A stretch of DNA of 44,745 nt from an uncultured Collinsella sp. (GTDB lineage: Bacteria > Actinomycetota > Coriobacteriia > Coriobacteriales > Coriobacteriaceae). How positions within the stretch are numbered: the first letter of the stretch is position 1; each line of letters opens with the position of its first letter. Below the pieces are notes generated by a model that was not told the origin of the DNA, ran no database searches, and worked only from the letters and a program-made list of their open reading frames with translations. Of the stretch, positions 34,368 through 42,772 are shown piece by piece. The DNA lies in the NCBI GenBank assembly GCA_902490445.1, contig CABUDZ010000005.1, positions 1 through 44,745 on the forward strand. Direction: 5' to 3'. The translations under genes were made by a program, and so were the position numbers.

Positions 34368-35615
34368 GTGAATCTCGAACTGTTCATAGCGCGCAGAATC
34401 GCGCGTAACGGACCCGGCAACCGTCCGGGTGTGATGGTTCGTATCGCCGTGGTCGCGGTAGCGTTGAGCGTGACGGTGATGATTCTGGCTTTGGCCGTTA
34501 TCATGGGTTTCAAGCGGGAAATCACGGATCGTGTCACCGGCTTCTCGGCCCAGGTCGAGGTCGCTGATCTGCGAAGCGCCGGGTCGATCGAGTCGGTGCC
34601 GGTACCCCGCAGCGAACAGCTCGAGAGGGCGATCCGCTCGGCAGGCGAGGTCGTACGGCTCGCTCCCTATGCCGTGAAGGGGGGCGTGGTGAAGACGCCC
34701 GATGCGATTCTCGGCGTGATGCTCAAGGGGGTGGACGGCGGTTACGATTGGTCGTTTTTTCGGGACCATCTGCTCGAGGGCGAGTTGCCCCGTGTCGGGG
34801 ATTCGATTCGCACCAAGGAGATTTTGATCTCCCGGAGCGTTGCCCGGGAGATGGGGCTTGTGCCCGGCGATAAGGTCGAGATGCTTTTCGTCGAGTCGGA
34901 GAAGAGTCCGCGCCGCGATCGGTTCAAGGTGTCGGGTATCTATGCGACCGGGATGGACGAATTCGACCGGAGCGTGGCGATGACCGATTTGAGAAACGTG
35001 CAGCGGTTGGCCGACTGGTCGTCCGACGAGGTGTCGGGCTACGAAGTGACGCTCGCGGATTTCTCGCAGGCGGAAGATTTCTCCCGCCGGCTGAACGATA
35101 TGTTGCTGGATTCGGATCGGGAGGCTTTTTGGGACCTGACGGCCCGCAGTGCGCAGGAGCGGTTCCCGACCGTGTTCGACTGGCTCAAGACGCACGATGT
35201 CAATGCTGCGGTGATCCTGGTCATCATGGTCGTCGTGGCCGTGTTCAACATGGCGACCGCGTTGCTGACGCTCGTGCTGGAGCGTACACGTATGATCGGT
35301 CTGTTGAAGACGATGGGAATGAACAGTGCGTCGCTGCGCCGGATTTTTCTCTACCGGGCCTTGATGCTCATCTTGCGAGGGGTCGTGTGGGGCAATGCGA
35401 TCGGTTTGGGAATCTGTCTGTTGCAATATTATTTCCACCTGATCCCGCTCGATCCCGAGGGTTATATGCTGTCGGAGGTGCCCGTCGCGTTCGGCGTGGG
35501 GTGGTGGTTGGCGCTCAATGCGGGAGTCGTGGCCGTGATTTTAACGTTGCTGATGCTTCCGGCTTCGATCATTTCACAGGTCAAACCGGTGGAGGCGATC
35601 CGTTACGATTCATAA
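34368..35615 (+). CDS. ABC transporter permease, LolC/LolE-MacB type
   Basis: A 415-aa permease. TM1 about 24-44 (VAVVAVALSVTVMILALAVIMG), a large periplasmic domain 50-270, then three TMs (AAVILVIMVVVAVFNMATALLTL; the RRIFLYRALMLILRGVVWG coupling region; NAGVVAVILTLLMLPASI). FKREITDRVTGF and LLKTMGMNSASLRRIFL are typical of LolCDE permeases, which release outer-membrane lipoproteins from the inner membrane. No LolD ATPase is next to it. Start GTG 34368 (NLELFIARRIA) matches the family; TTG 34335 and GTG 34350 are alternatives. menG follows 12 nt on. Confidence 0.85.
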   Translation: MNLELFIARRIARNGPGNRPGVMVRIAVVAVALSVTVMILALAVIMGFKREITDRVTGFSAQVEVADLRSAGSIESVPVPRSEQLERAIRSAGEVVRLAPYAVKGGVVKTPDAILGVMLKGVDGGYDWSFFRDHLLEGELPRVGDSIRTKEILISRSVAREMGLVPGDKVEMLFVESEKSPRRDRFKVSGIYATGMDEFDRSVAMTDLRNVQRLADWSSDEVSGYEVTLADFSQAEDFSRRLNDMLLDSDREAFWDLTARSAQERFPTVFDWLKTHDVNAAVILVIMVVVAVFNMATALLTLVLERTRMIGLLKTMGMNSASLRRIFLYRALMLILRGVVWGNAIGLGICLLQYYFHLIPLDPEGYMLSEVPVAFGVGWWLALNAGVVAVILTLLMLPASIISQVKPVEAIRYDS

Positions 35616-35627
35616 AGTACATAAAAG

Positions 35628-36344
35628 ATGAAACCATACGATACAGAGCAGGACAAGAAAGAACAGGTGCGCGAGATGTTCGACCGCATCGCTCCGGCGT
35701 ACGACCGGTTGAACCACACGCTTTCGTTTCAGATCGATAAATTGTGGCGTCGGCATGTGGTGCGGATCGTGCGGCGGATGCAGCCCCGGCGGATTCTCGA
35801 CGTGGCGACCGGTACGGGCGACCTGGCGCTGGCGATGGCCCGCCGCATGCGGGGCGTGCAGGTATTGGGCGTCGATCTTTCGGAAAATATGCTTGCGGAG
35901 GCCCGCCGGAAGGCGACGGCCTGCGGACTGGACGAACGGGTGGTGCTTTCGCTCGGGGATGCGGAGCGCCTGGAGGTGGCGGATGCGTCGGTGGACGTGG
36001 TGACGGTGGCTTTCGGAGTGCGTAATTTCGGGGATCTCGGAGCGGGGCTCCGGGAGATCGCCCGGGTGCTGAAGCCCGGCGGGAAGGTCGTTATCCTGGA
36101 GTTTTCGACCCCTCGCAATCCGTTGTTCCGAAGGGTGTACGGTCTTTACAGCCATCGCCTGTTGCCCGCTATCGGCGGGATGATCTCCAAAGACCGCAAG
36201 GCATACGAGTACCTGCCTGCTTCGGTGGATGAATTTCCGGCTCCGGAATGTTTTATGGCGATGATGCGCGAGGCGGGATTCAAGGATTGCAGGGCCCGTT
36301 CCCAGAGTTTGGGAATCGCGCAGATATATACGGGAGAAAAATAG
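35628..36344 (+). CDS. menG: Demethylmenaquinone methyltransferase
   Basis: Last step of menaquinone synthesis: C-methylation of demethylmenaquinone with SAM. 238 aa. EMFDRIAPAYDRLNHTLSF at the N-terminus, motif I LDVATGTGDLALAMA, VLGVDLSENMLAEAR, AFGVRNFGD (family motif FGVRN), REIARVLKPGG, and EFSTPRNPLFRRVYGLY with the C-terminal GIAQIYTGEK. All UbiE/MenG signatures are present. Bacteroidota use menaquinone for anaerobic respiration. It sits 12 nt after the LolC-type gene and 9 nt before the lipoprotein gene. Confidence 0.96.
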   Translation: MKPYDTEQDKKEQVREMFDRIAPAYDRLNHTLSFQIDKLWRRHVVRIVRRMQPRRILDVATGTGDLALAMARRMRGVQVLGVDLSENMLAEARRKATACGLDERVVLSLGDAERLEVADASVDVVTVAFGVRNFGDLGAGLREIARVLKPGGKVVILEFSTPRNPLFRRVYGLYSHRLLPAIGGMISKDRKAYEYLPASVDEFPAPECFMAMMREAGFKDCRARSQSLGIAQIYTGEK

Positions 36345-36353
36345 GACCTTCGC

Positions 36354-36839
36354 GTGAGAACCTTGTTGAAATACGTATTGCCGGTGTTGTTCGCCGCACT
36401 CTTGAGCGGATGCGGCGCGTCCCTGGCCCGAAAGGTCCGGATCGGAGAAGAGGTGGCGGTGCGTCAGTACGGTACGGTGGGTCTGGATTTGACGTTTGAC
36501 GTGGAAAATGCGTCCCGCCGCACGCTGCGGCTCGAGGAGGCTGAATTGGAATTTTTCACCGGAGCGGGTTCGCTGGGACGTGCCGTGTTGAGGGGTTCTG
36601 TCGAAGTTCCCGGGCGGAGTCGCGGCCCGGTGTGCAGTCGCTGGAAATTCGATTTTCCCGATGCCGCCGCCGGAATGGTCCTTCGGAAGCGATTGGAGGA
36701 GGGGGATTACGCCCGGCTGGAGGTCGAAGTGCGGATGACGCTGCGGGCGGGGGCCGTGCGGCGCCGTGTTTCTTTCGAAAGGATGCCTTTTTCCGAATTT
36801 TTGAATATCTTTGCAGAAGATAGGATGCGCCTCGGATAA
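36354..36839 (+). CDS. Lipoprotein with LEA/WHy-like beta domain
   Basis: A 161-aa protein with GTG start and a signal peptide ending in the lipobox LLSGC (Cys20). The rest is a beta-rich segment: VGLDLTFDVENASRRTLRLEEAELEFF and LEVEVRMTLRAGAVRRRVSF, suggestive of a LEA-type fold. Function unknown. The 3' end of the gene contains a TATCTTTG promoter box (36806), so the downstream transcription start region overlaps it. Confidence 0.65.
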   Translation: MRTLLKYVLPVLFAALLSGCGASLARKVRIGEEVAVRQYGTVGLDLTFDVENASRRTLRLEEAELEFFTGAGSLGRAVLRGSVEVPGRSRGPVCSRWKFDFPDAAAGMVLRKRLEEGDYARLEVEVRMTLRAGAVRRRVSFERMPFSEFLNIFAEDRMRLG

Positions 36840-37169
36840 GCTCAAGCGACCGACGCTCGAAGCATGCGTCAAGAACACTTGCAAACTCTGCCATGCAAGG
36901 AGGAGGAAAACAGAACGTTAGGTTCGGCTTGCCGTGTGCCTTTCCTTATTTTTACCGAAGATAGGAGATACGCTTCGGGAAACTGGGAGCAGGTTCCTGC
37001 CGTTTTCTTCTCGGCTTTCACTATCTTTGCAGAAGATAGGATTCGGTTCAGCAATCTTTGCGTGCAAGCCCGCACGATTGCTCTCACCTTTCACTATCTT
37101 TGTCCGGGAGGAGTTTCCGTTCGAATAGTGTATCCGGGAAGTTCCGACTGGTTTAAGAAAAAAGTGACT
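36840..37169 (+). promoter_or_regulatory. Gene-free 330 bp with repeated TATCTTTG promoter boxes
   Basis: No convincing gene. TATCTTTGCAGAAGATAGGA occurs at 36806 (in the end of the previous gene) and again at 37022; a decayed copy (TTATTTTTACCGAAGATAGG) lies near 36946. A third intact box TATCTTTG is at 37095, with TTTCACTATCTTTG shared with the copy at 37022. The last box, about 70 bp before the next gene, is the likely promoter. The region looks like successive duplications of a promoter segment. Confidence 0.6.
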
Positions 37170-37616
37170 ATGTACAGGATAATCGTTTCATTGCTGTTTG
37201 TTTTCGGATTGTATGGCGGCGTTTCGGCCCAGTCGCTCGCCTCTTTCAAGGAGCACCTGTCGCAGCCTGCGGGTTCGGCAGCCGTTACCGTAGTGGAGCA
37301 CGGGGATGCTGCGGGCGTCGTGAGCCGGGAGAGCCAGAGTAACGACCGCATCCGGTTCAAAGGGTACCGAATCGGTATTTTCTTCGATAACGGAGCGGAG
37401 GCCCGGGCCAATGCGCTTGCCGCCAAGCAGACGTTCGAAACCGCATTCCCGGATATTCCGGTCTATCTGGTTTATGAAAATCCCTATTTCAAGGTTTCTG
37501 CCGGAAATTGCGTCACTTCCGAGGAGGCGATCGTGTTGCTGGGCAAGATTCGCAGCCAGTTTCCGGAGGCTTATCTGATGCGTGAAGATCTCACGGTGGC
37601 CGACCTGATTCGTTAA
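37170..37616 (+). CDS. Exported SPOR-like protein
   Basis: A 148-aa protein with a signal peptide (residues 1-20, GGVSA-QS). The mature part from about 68 is SPOR-like: KGYRIGIFFDNGAEARANAL, then FPDIPVYLVYENPYFKVSAGN and SEEAIVLLGKIRSQFPEAYL, a strand-helix-strand-strand-helix order. SPOR domains bind glycan strands of denuded peptidoglycan. The start at 37170 is chosen for the signal peptide; the longer upstream frame is not protein-like. Confidence 0.75.
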   Translation: MYRIIVSLLFVFGLYGGVSAQSLASFKEHLSQPAGSAAVTVVEHGDAAGVVSRESQSNDRIRFKGYRIGIFFDNGAEARANALAAKQTFETAFPDIPVYLVYENPYFKVSAGNCVTSEEAIVLLGKIRSQFPEAYLMREDLTVADLIR

Positions 37617-37671
37617 TTTTCCAAAAGATTAAAAATAACGAAAAAAATTTGATAGATTCTACCCGAATCTA

Positions 37672-37679
37672 TATATTTG
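37672..37679 (+). promoter_or_regulatory. Bacteroidota -7 box (TATATTTG)
   Basis: TATATTTG fits TAnnTTTG and lies 31 bp before the small lipoprotein gene. Confidence 0.65.
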
Positions 37680-37709
37680 CCGCGTTAAAAACCTTTAATA
37701 ATTAAAACT

Positions 37710-37934
37710 ATGAAGAAAGTTTTATCTCTGATGATTGTCGTTGCTGCCGCTGCCATGGTAAGCTGCGCCGGCAAACAGGCAAAACAGGCTGAAACCGTTG
37801 AAGTTGAGGCTACCGAGGTCGTAGAGACTCCTGCTTGCTGCGAGGAGGCTGCCGCTTGCGAGAAAGCCGATAGCTGCGCAACGGCCTGCGAGACTCCGGC
37901 AGAGACTCCGGCTCCTGCTGAAGCTGCCAAGTAA
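37710..37934 (+). CDS. Small Cys-rich acidic lipoprotein
   Basis: A 74-aa protein. Signal peptide with lipobox VSCAG (Cys19), then a low-complexity tail rich in Glu, Ala, Thr, Pro and Cys: ETVEVEATEVVETPACC, ACEKADSCATACETPAET. Six cysteines occur after the lipidated one in three small clusters. Function unknown; it could bind a metal or cross-link in the envelope. It has its own promoter (37672) and a strong terminator (37957), so it is a single-gene unit, which implies good expression. Confidence 0.75.
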   Translation: MKKVLSLMIVVAAAAMVSCAGKQAKQAETVEVEATEVVETPACCEEAAACEKADSCATACETPAETPAPAEAAK

Positions 37935-37956
37935 TTTCCCTTTTCGGAACTTACGG

Positions 37957-37985
37957 GAGTATCCCCAAAGGATACTCTTTTTTTA
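37957..37985 (+). terminator. Rho-independent terminator
   Basis: GAGTATCC-CCAAA-GGATACTC followed by seven or eight T residues. Confidence 0.93.
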
Positions 37986-38037
37986 TGCCTCTTCCCCGGT
38001 GGGAGAGGTATTTTTTATGAAGCGGTGTTGTCCGGTG

Positions 38038-39360
38038 TCAGATCTTGCGGGCACGCCAGTTGCCGTAACGCATATAAAGATAGGAAGCCGTGAGGGTGCA
38101 GCCGTAATAGACATGGTCGGCGGTCCAGCAAAGTGCGACGTCGGCATGCAGTCCGTAAACCAGCAGCGCCGTATAAGCGACATAGACGATGCTGGTGCAG
38201 GCGACGATCGTGAGGGCCGTGCGGGTGTTGCCCGTACCCGATACGCTGAACTGATAGACGAAGGCGGCCGTGCAGGGAATGTTGGTCGTCAGCATCACCC
38301 AGAGCGAAGGGATGGCGTATTCGATCAGAGATACGTCGTCCGTATAGATGCGGAGCGTCCAATAAGGAATCGCGGCCGCCAGGATGCAAAGCGGAAGGAC
38401 GAAGCAGAAACAGAGGCGGATCATCTTCCGGCAGAGGGGCATGATCTGTTCGGCATAGCCTGCGCCGAGCAGGTTGCTTACCAGGGAGCTGGCTGTCGAG
38501 GCGAAGGCGTTGATGAACATGAAGATCAGCGACGATACGGCCCGCACGATGTTCGTGGCGGCCAAGTCGCGCTTGCCCAGGTGTTCGATGCAGAGGAAGA
38601 AGAGGAACCACGCGAGGAAAGCCACGCCCTGTTGGATCATCACCCAGACCGAAAGGCTCAGGATTTGTTTCAGCAGGGAAAAGTCGAATCCCGTGAATCG
38701 GAATTTATAGCGGCGCCAGTCGGTCCGATAGCGGGTGTAGAGTATGTAGAAGAGGGCGGATACGCCTTCCGAAATAGAAGAGGCGATTGCAGCGCCGGCG
38801 ATGCCCATTTCGGGGAATCCGAATTTTCCGAAGATCAGCAGGTAGTTCAATACGACATTGGTGAGTACCATGACGATCGAGTTGATCGTCAGGATGCGCG
38901 TGCGGGTCGTGCCGACATAGAATGCCCGGAACATCGACCCGACGTAGGCGAAGAAGAAACCGTAAACCCGGTAGTCGAGGTACCGGACGGCGGCTTCCCG
39001 TACATCGGGAGCTTCGATCAGGGCTCCCATGATGCGGGCTGCGAAGACTTTCGAGAGGATGAACAGCACGAGGGCCATCAACAGCAGGAACGCCGTACTT
39101 TGCATGAACAGAGGGCCGATCTGCGAATACTCCTTGGCTCCGTTGCGGCGGGCGATGAGAATCTGGGCGCCGATGCTGAACCCGAATCCCAGCATGAAGA
39201 TCATCAGGTAGAAGATACCCGCCAGGGCCGAAGCCCCCAATTCCGCCTCTCCGACGCGTCCCAGATAGGCCGTATCTGTCAGTCCGATCAACTGCTCCAT
39301 CAGCAGGCAGACCAGCACCGGGAAGGTGATTTTCAGGATTTTCTTGTTCGTATAGCGCAT
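38038..39360 (-). CDS. MATE family efflux transporter
   Basis: A 440-aa protein with 12 TM helices. FPVLVCLLMEQLIGLTDTAYLGRVGEAELGA is the MATE opening, FSIGAQILIARRNGAKEY, YVGTTRTRILTINSIVMVLTNVVLNYLLIF; the second half has QQGVAFLAWFLFFLCIEHLGKRDLAATNIVRAVSS. DinF-like. ATG 39360 starts the family homology; TATTTTTG on the minus strand (39390-39383) is its -7 box. Not related closely to the MATE gene at 18983. Confidence 0.93.
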   Translation of the reverse strand: MRYTNKKILKITFPVLVCLLMEQLIGLTDTAYLGRVGEAELGASALAGIFYLMIFMLGFGFSIGAQILIARRNGAKEYSQIGPLFMQSTAFLLLMALVLFILSKVFAARIMGALIEAPDVREAAVRYLDYRVYGFFFAYVGSMFRAFYVGTTRTRILTINSIVMVLTNVVLNYLLIFGKFGFPEMGIAGAAIASSISEGVSALFYILYTRYRTDWRRYKFRFTGFDFSLLKQILSLSVWVMIQQGVAFLAWFLFFLCIEHLGKRDLAATNIVRAVSSLIFMFINAFASTASSLVSNLLGAGYAEQIMPLCRKMIRLCFCFVLPLCILAAAIPYWTLRIYTDDVSLIEYAIPSLWVMLTTNIPCTAAFVYQFSVSGTGNTRTALTIVACTSIVYVAYTALLVYGLHADVALCWTADHVYYGCTLTASYLYMRYGNWRARKI

Positions 39361-39789
39361 TGGAAACGTCGGTTTCAGTGCACAAAAATACTCTTTTTTC
39401 CGCAATCGTATTTATAACGGGCTGTTTTTGGAAATTTGCAGGACAATACCCCCTCGAGTGTTGTCCGGAACAAAATATTTTATAGTTTTGTGGTGTCGGT
39501 TTCGTCCGACAGACATATTTTGATGAAAGTGTTTCGCTTTTATCCTTGATAAGAAATCTGACAGTTTCAAGCAAGACGAGGATAACGACAACACTCATCA
39601 TCTGTTTCGGTATGTGTATATTATTCCAATCGCTCCATACTGAACAGGTGTGGGGTATTGTGTTGGTTTATTCGTCTTGGGTTTTGTCAGAACCTCTTAT
39701 CAGATAAACGAACGGCTCCACACTTTCTTTTTTATCCCCTAATTATAACCCGCCATGTCGGAGCCGGGTGGCAACAGACTTTTATAATT
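39361..39789. other. Gene-free 430-bp intergenic region
   Basis: No gene supported. On the minus strand it holds the MATE promoter (39390-39383). GGACAA...TTGTCC (39442-39467) is a hairpin. TATAGTTTTG near 39480-39489 gives a TAnnTTTG-like box on the plus strand, which would leave a leader of about 300 nt before the PCMD gene. Base use is AT-rich from about 39,400. Confidence 0.5.
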
Positions 39790-41352
39790 ATGAAAAAAAT
39801 GCTTGCTTTATTGGCCGCCTGTCTATGGTTGGCGGGGTGTAGTGGTGATGGACCGGATGGAGGGTCGGGGAATTTGAATATTGTATTCGACTGTTCAATG
39901 CCGCTGCAGGTTGTTGCCGGTGAAACCTGTGAGGTTGGATATACGTTGGAAGGGGCGAGTGAAAATGCACGAGTGAGGGTTGTCGCTCCGGACGGCTATC
40001 GGGTTCAGGTCATCGAAACGAATTACTGGTCGGGGAAAATCGTTATCTATCTGCCCGATGCTGCGACGGACGAGCGGATTGTCGTGATCCTCTCCGATGA
40101 AGGGAACGAGACAGTAAGCCGTTATATCGATTTAGAGGTCAAGGCGAAATCGGATGTTGTTTTTGATCTTTCCGCCAACTCCTACCTTATCGAGGCTGAA
40201 GGCACCTCTTTGCGAGTAATGCTTATTACGAACATCGATTACACGGTTGAGATTGCTGAGAAAGATCGGACGTGGATCAGTGTGGAGACCTCCCGTACCG
40301 ATCAGCGAGAAGAGTCGCTCGTATTCTCTTTCCGCCCCAATTCCGATGTGAAAAGCCGCCAGGCTACGGTTAGACTGGTGGATTCCGAGGGGAATTTACT
40401 GGACAGTATCTGTTTTACACAGGCTACTTCGGGCTCTGTCAACGTCAGACTCGAACGTGCCGATGTCTGGACCCAGGTGATTTGGTTGTCCGGCTCGTGT
40501 GCATCCGATGTTGCGCAGGCGGGCTTCCGTTATCGGAAACAAGGTGATAAAGAGTGGGTGGAAGTTGCCGGAGCGGGTTCGAGCAACGGTTTTTCTGCAC
40601 ACGTAGAAGCCGAACCAGAGACGACCTACGAGATAATGGCCTGCTGGCGAGATGAGGAGAGTCGGATTCATATCGTGACTACGCTGCCCGCATTGAAACT
40701 CCCGAACGGCGACTTTGAAGAGTGGAATTTCTCGGAGGAGGGGGCGTTTTGGGCAACTTCAATCGTGAGGGGTTACCCAGAGATGGGATTGCCCCAACCG
40801 ACGATTCGCCCCGGGAGTTCTGGGAAATATGCCGTGAAACTCCAGAAAGAAGAGTGGGGTAGTATAGTAAAAGATTTATATGGAGGGCATATTTTTACTG
40901 GGATAAATGTAGATCCTGCTGCTGGTAGTGGTGTTATTGGGGTGCTTTCAATGCTTTGGAATATTTACGGACAGCTTTTCGAAGCGACACCGACTGCTTT
41001 GCGGGGGTGGTTGCAATGCAGGAACGTGATGAGTACAGATACGAAGGAGCAGGAGGCGACAATTAGGATCGCATTGGGAACATGGTCTCCGGCACCAGAT
41101 CATGACGTTAAAATCCCGGAGCATCCTGTTGTTGATCAGTATCTTGAAGAGGCCTTGGATCCATCCTGTTCCGATTTGATTGCTTACGGTGAATTGCAAG
41201 TGGCTGAGGATGTCGATTGGCAGCAATTTACGATTCCTCTGGAGTATTTACGAACAGACCGGAAACCGACTCATTTGATAATTGCCTGTGATGCAGGCTC
41301 CAGAATCCTTTGCCTGGATGATTTCGAGCTGCTTTACGACTATAATTTTTAA
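39790..41352 (+). CDS. PCMD/BACON domain lipoprotein
   Basis: A 520-aa surface lipoprotein. Signal peptide with lipobox LAGC (Cys17). An N-terminal beta domain (about 28-118), a BACON-like domain (about 122-212, ending ...SICFTQA), a fibronectin-like segment (216-299, TYEIMACW), and from 303 the PCMD domain, starting LPNGDFEEWN with the family's NxDFExW, WATS and the closing LIIACDAGSRILCLDDFELLYDY. PCMD proteins are common in polysaccharide-use and surface-adhesin loci of Bacteroidota, probably binding glycans. No SusCD pair is adjacent. The sequence is more AT-rich than the flanking genes. Confidence 0.82.
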   Translation: MKKMLALLAACLWLAGCSGDGPDGGSGNLNIVFDCSMPLQVVAGETCEVGYTLEGASENARVRVVAPDGYRVQVIETNYWSGKIVIYLPDAATDERIVVILSDEGNETVSRYIDLEVKAKSDVVFDLSANSYLIEAEGTSLRVMLITNIDYTVEIAEKDRTWISVETSRTDQREESLVFSFRPNSDVKSRQATVRLVDSEGNLLDSICFTQATSGSVNVRLERADVWTQVIWLSGSCASDVAQAGFRYRKQGDKEWVEVAGAGSSNGFSAHVEAEPETTYEIMACWRDEESRIHIVTTLPALKLPNGDFEEWNFSEEGAFWATSIVRGYPEMGLPQPTIRPGSSGKYAVKLQKEEWGSIVKDLYGGHIFTGINVDPAAGSGVIGVLSMLWNIYGQLFEATPTALRGWLQCRNVMSTDTKEQEATIRIALGTWSPAPDHDVKIPEHPVVDQYLEEALDPSCSDLIAYGELQVAEDVDWQQFTIPLEYLRTDRKPTHLIIACDAGSRILCLDDFELLYDYNF

Positions 41353-41372
41353 CCCTGAAATAAGAAAAAACT

Positions 41373-41696
41373 ATGGAACAGAAAAACGAACAATCGGTTT
41401 ATGAAGTAATGACCAAGTATGCCGGAGAGGTGATTGCGGAGATGGCGGGTGAAATTTTTACGACCCGCAATTTTATCGAGGCATTTGTCGATAAACATGA
41501 AATTATCTATGTCGAGTTATTATTTGCGGCCTATAAAAACGATCGGTCGCGTGTATTTCATCGGGTTCATTCCCAAATCGGAGCGTATTTGTCCGAGAAT
41601 CAGGAGAAACTCGACATAAAGAAGACACGACGGTTGATGACTCGTAATCCGTTCGGACGGGAGAATGAAGTGCAGGAGTGGCGGAAGAAGGAGTGA
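41373..41696 (+). CDS. Conserved-looking hypothetical protein (107 aa)
   Basis: Soluble, helix-rich and charged, with no signal peptide or recognised motif. It begins 20 nt after the PCMD gene and has the same AT-rich base use, so it is probably cotranscribed. The C-terminus is basic (KKTRRLMTRNPFGRENEVQEWRKKE in pieces: KKTRRLMTRNPFGR, WRKKE), which might touch nucleic acid. Function unknown. Confidence 0.55.
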   Translation: MEQKNEQSVYEVMTKYAGEVIAEMAGEIFTTRNFIEAFVDKHEIIYVELLFAAYKNDRSRVFHRVHSQIGAYLSENQEKLDIKKTRRLMTRNPFGRENEVQEWRKKE

Positions 41697-41767
41697 TTTT
41701 AGTGAAATAGTGGGTGTTTTAGGCTTGAAGCAGGCTTCTAATTAAATTGCTAAAAGTGTTTAATACG

Positions 41768-42331
41768 ATGGATGCTTTTGTGGAAATTTTACTTGGGTTA
41801 ACACTTGCGGGAATAGTTGTGTTACTTGTATGGCGGAGGCACTTGAAGAAGAAAAAGGATAATATGCGAAAGGAATCCTTGTCAAACGATGAATGTGCGT
41901 CGGCGGTTGATTTGACTTTATTTCCGGAGGTAAAAGATAATTCCGAAGAGTCGTTGTTGATCCATTGTCCTGCTTGCGGATTGGAGGTGTCGCGTTATGC
42001 TCCGACATGTCCCCGATGCGGACATTCGATTTACTTGATAAGGCCTCTCCAACAGGAAACGGTGATAAAGGTTATTCCGACGGATCAGAGGAAACCCGAA
42101 TCGACCCGGGAAACCACTGGATGTCTCTCTTCTTTTTTCGGTTATGTTTCTTTGGTAGTAGGAGCCGTTTTGTTTAATTTTATCGGTTATTTTATCGTTC
42201 TCGTTATTTTAACCCTTTGTGGGGTATTTAGTTTCGGAGAAGCGGTGTTTTTATTGCTCGTTGGAATTGTGTTGGCTTTTCTGTTTTGGCCGCTTGTCGC
42301 GTCATTTGCATTGCTGAATTTTCTCGATTGA
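41768..42331 (+). CDS. Zinc-ribbon membrane protein
   Basis: A 187-aa protein: one TM helix at 3-20, a basic stretch (RRHLKKKKDN), a zinc ribbon with CPAC...CPRCG (about 67-86), then two C-terminal hydrophobic segments (about 126-152 and 158-185). Cytosolic zinc ribbon between membrane anchors. No known function. AT-rich. Start ATG 41768 chosen as the first ATG; a TTG 21 nt upstream is in frame. Confidence 0.6.
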   Translation: MDAFVEILLGLTLAGIVVLLVWRRHLKKKKDNMRKESLSNDECASAVDLTLFPEVKDNSEESLLIHCPACGLEVSRYAPTCPRCGHSIYLIRPLQQETVIKVIPTDQRKPESTRETTGCLSSFFGYVSLVVGAVLFNFIGYFIVLVILTLCGVFSFGEAVFLLLVGIVLAFLFWPLVASFALLNFLD

Positions 42332-42372
42332 TATAATACGATGGAATTTTACGGATAAAATGAGGTGAATAA

Positions 42373-42410
42373 ATGCATAGCGGCGACCTTTTAAGGTCGC
42401 CGCTATGCAT
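42373..42410. repeat. Perfect 38-bp palindrome
   Basis: 18-bp arms ATGCATAGCGGCGACCTT (42373-42390) and their exact complement (42393-42410) around TT. Between the zinc-ribbon gene and hpf, which converge. A loop this small makes it a poor classical terminator but it can form a cruciform or RNA hairpin from either strand. Confidence 0.85.
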
Positions 42411-42425
42411 TACCATAACATTATT

Positions 42426-42722
42426 CTATTTTTCGAGCCGGCCCTTGTACTTGTCGATCTGGCGTTTGAGCGCTTCGATCGAGAGATCGACCGCCTCCTC
42501 GAAACTTTTGCCCCGGCTCTCGGCCACCAGGTCGTCTCCCGGAATATGGAGGTTGATCGTGGCGACTTTATTTCCGAGTTCGTGGTCTTTATCCAGTTTC
42601 AATATGACGTCGGCTCCGATAGCCCGTTCGACAAAACGGTCGAGTTTGTCCATTTTGTGCTCTACGAATTCGACCAACTTCCTGTCGGCGTCGAATTTTA
42701 CGGATTGAATTTGTACGTTCAT
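42426..42722 (-). CDS. hpf: Ribosome hibernation-promoting factor (HPF/RaiA family)
   Basis: A 98-aa short-form HPF. MNVQIQSVKFDADRKLVEFVEHKMDKLDRF matches the family (beta-alpha-beta start), then LKLDKDHELGNKVATINLHIPGDDLVAE and SFEEAVDLSIEALKRQIDKYKGRLEK, the helical end. It binds the 30S decoding site in stationary phase. No long-HPF C-terminal domain, so dimerisation would need another factor. It lies 50 nt after the xerC/D stop on the same strand. Confidence 0.93.
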   Translation of the reverse strand: MNVQIQSVKFDADRKLVEFVEHKMDKLDRFVERAIGADVILKLDKDHELGNKVATINLHIPGDDLVAESRGKSFEEAVDLSIEALKRQIDKYKGRLEK

Positions 42723-42772
42723 AATACTATGTTTTATAAGGTTCGTTATCTGCGGAACTGTGCTCCGGCCGA

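Noticed and set aside
37999..39417. Plus-strand open frame of about 470 codons opposite the MATE gene
   Set aside because: Extreme Glu/Asp/His/Gln content and no motif; the minus-strand frame is a clear 12-TM transporter.
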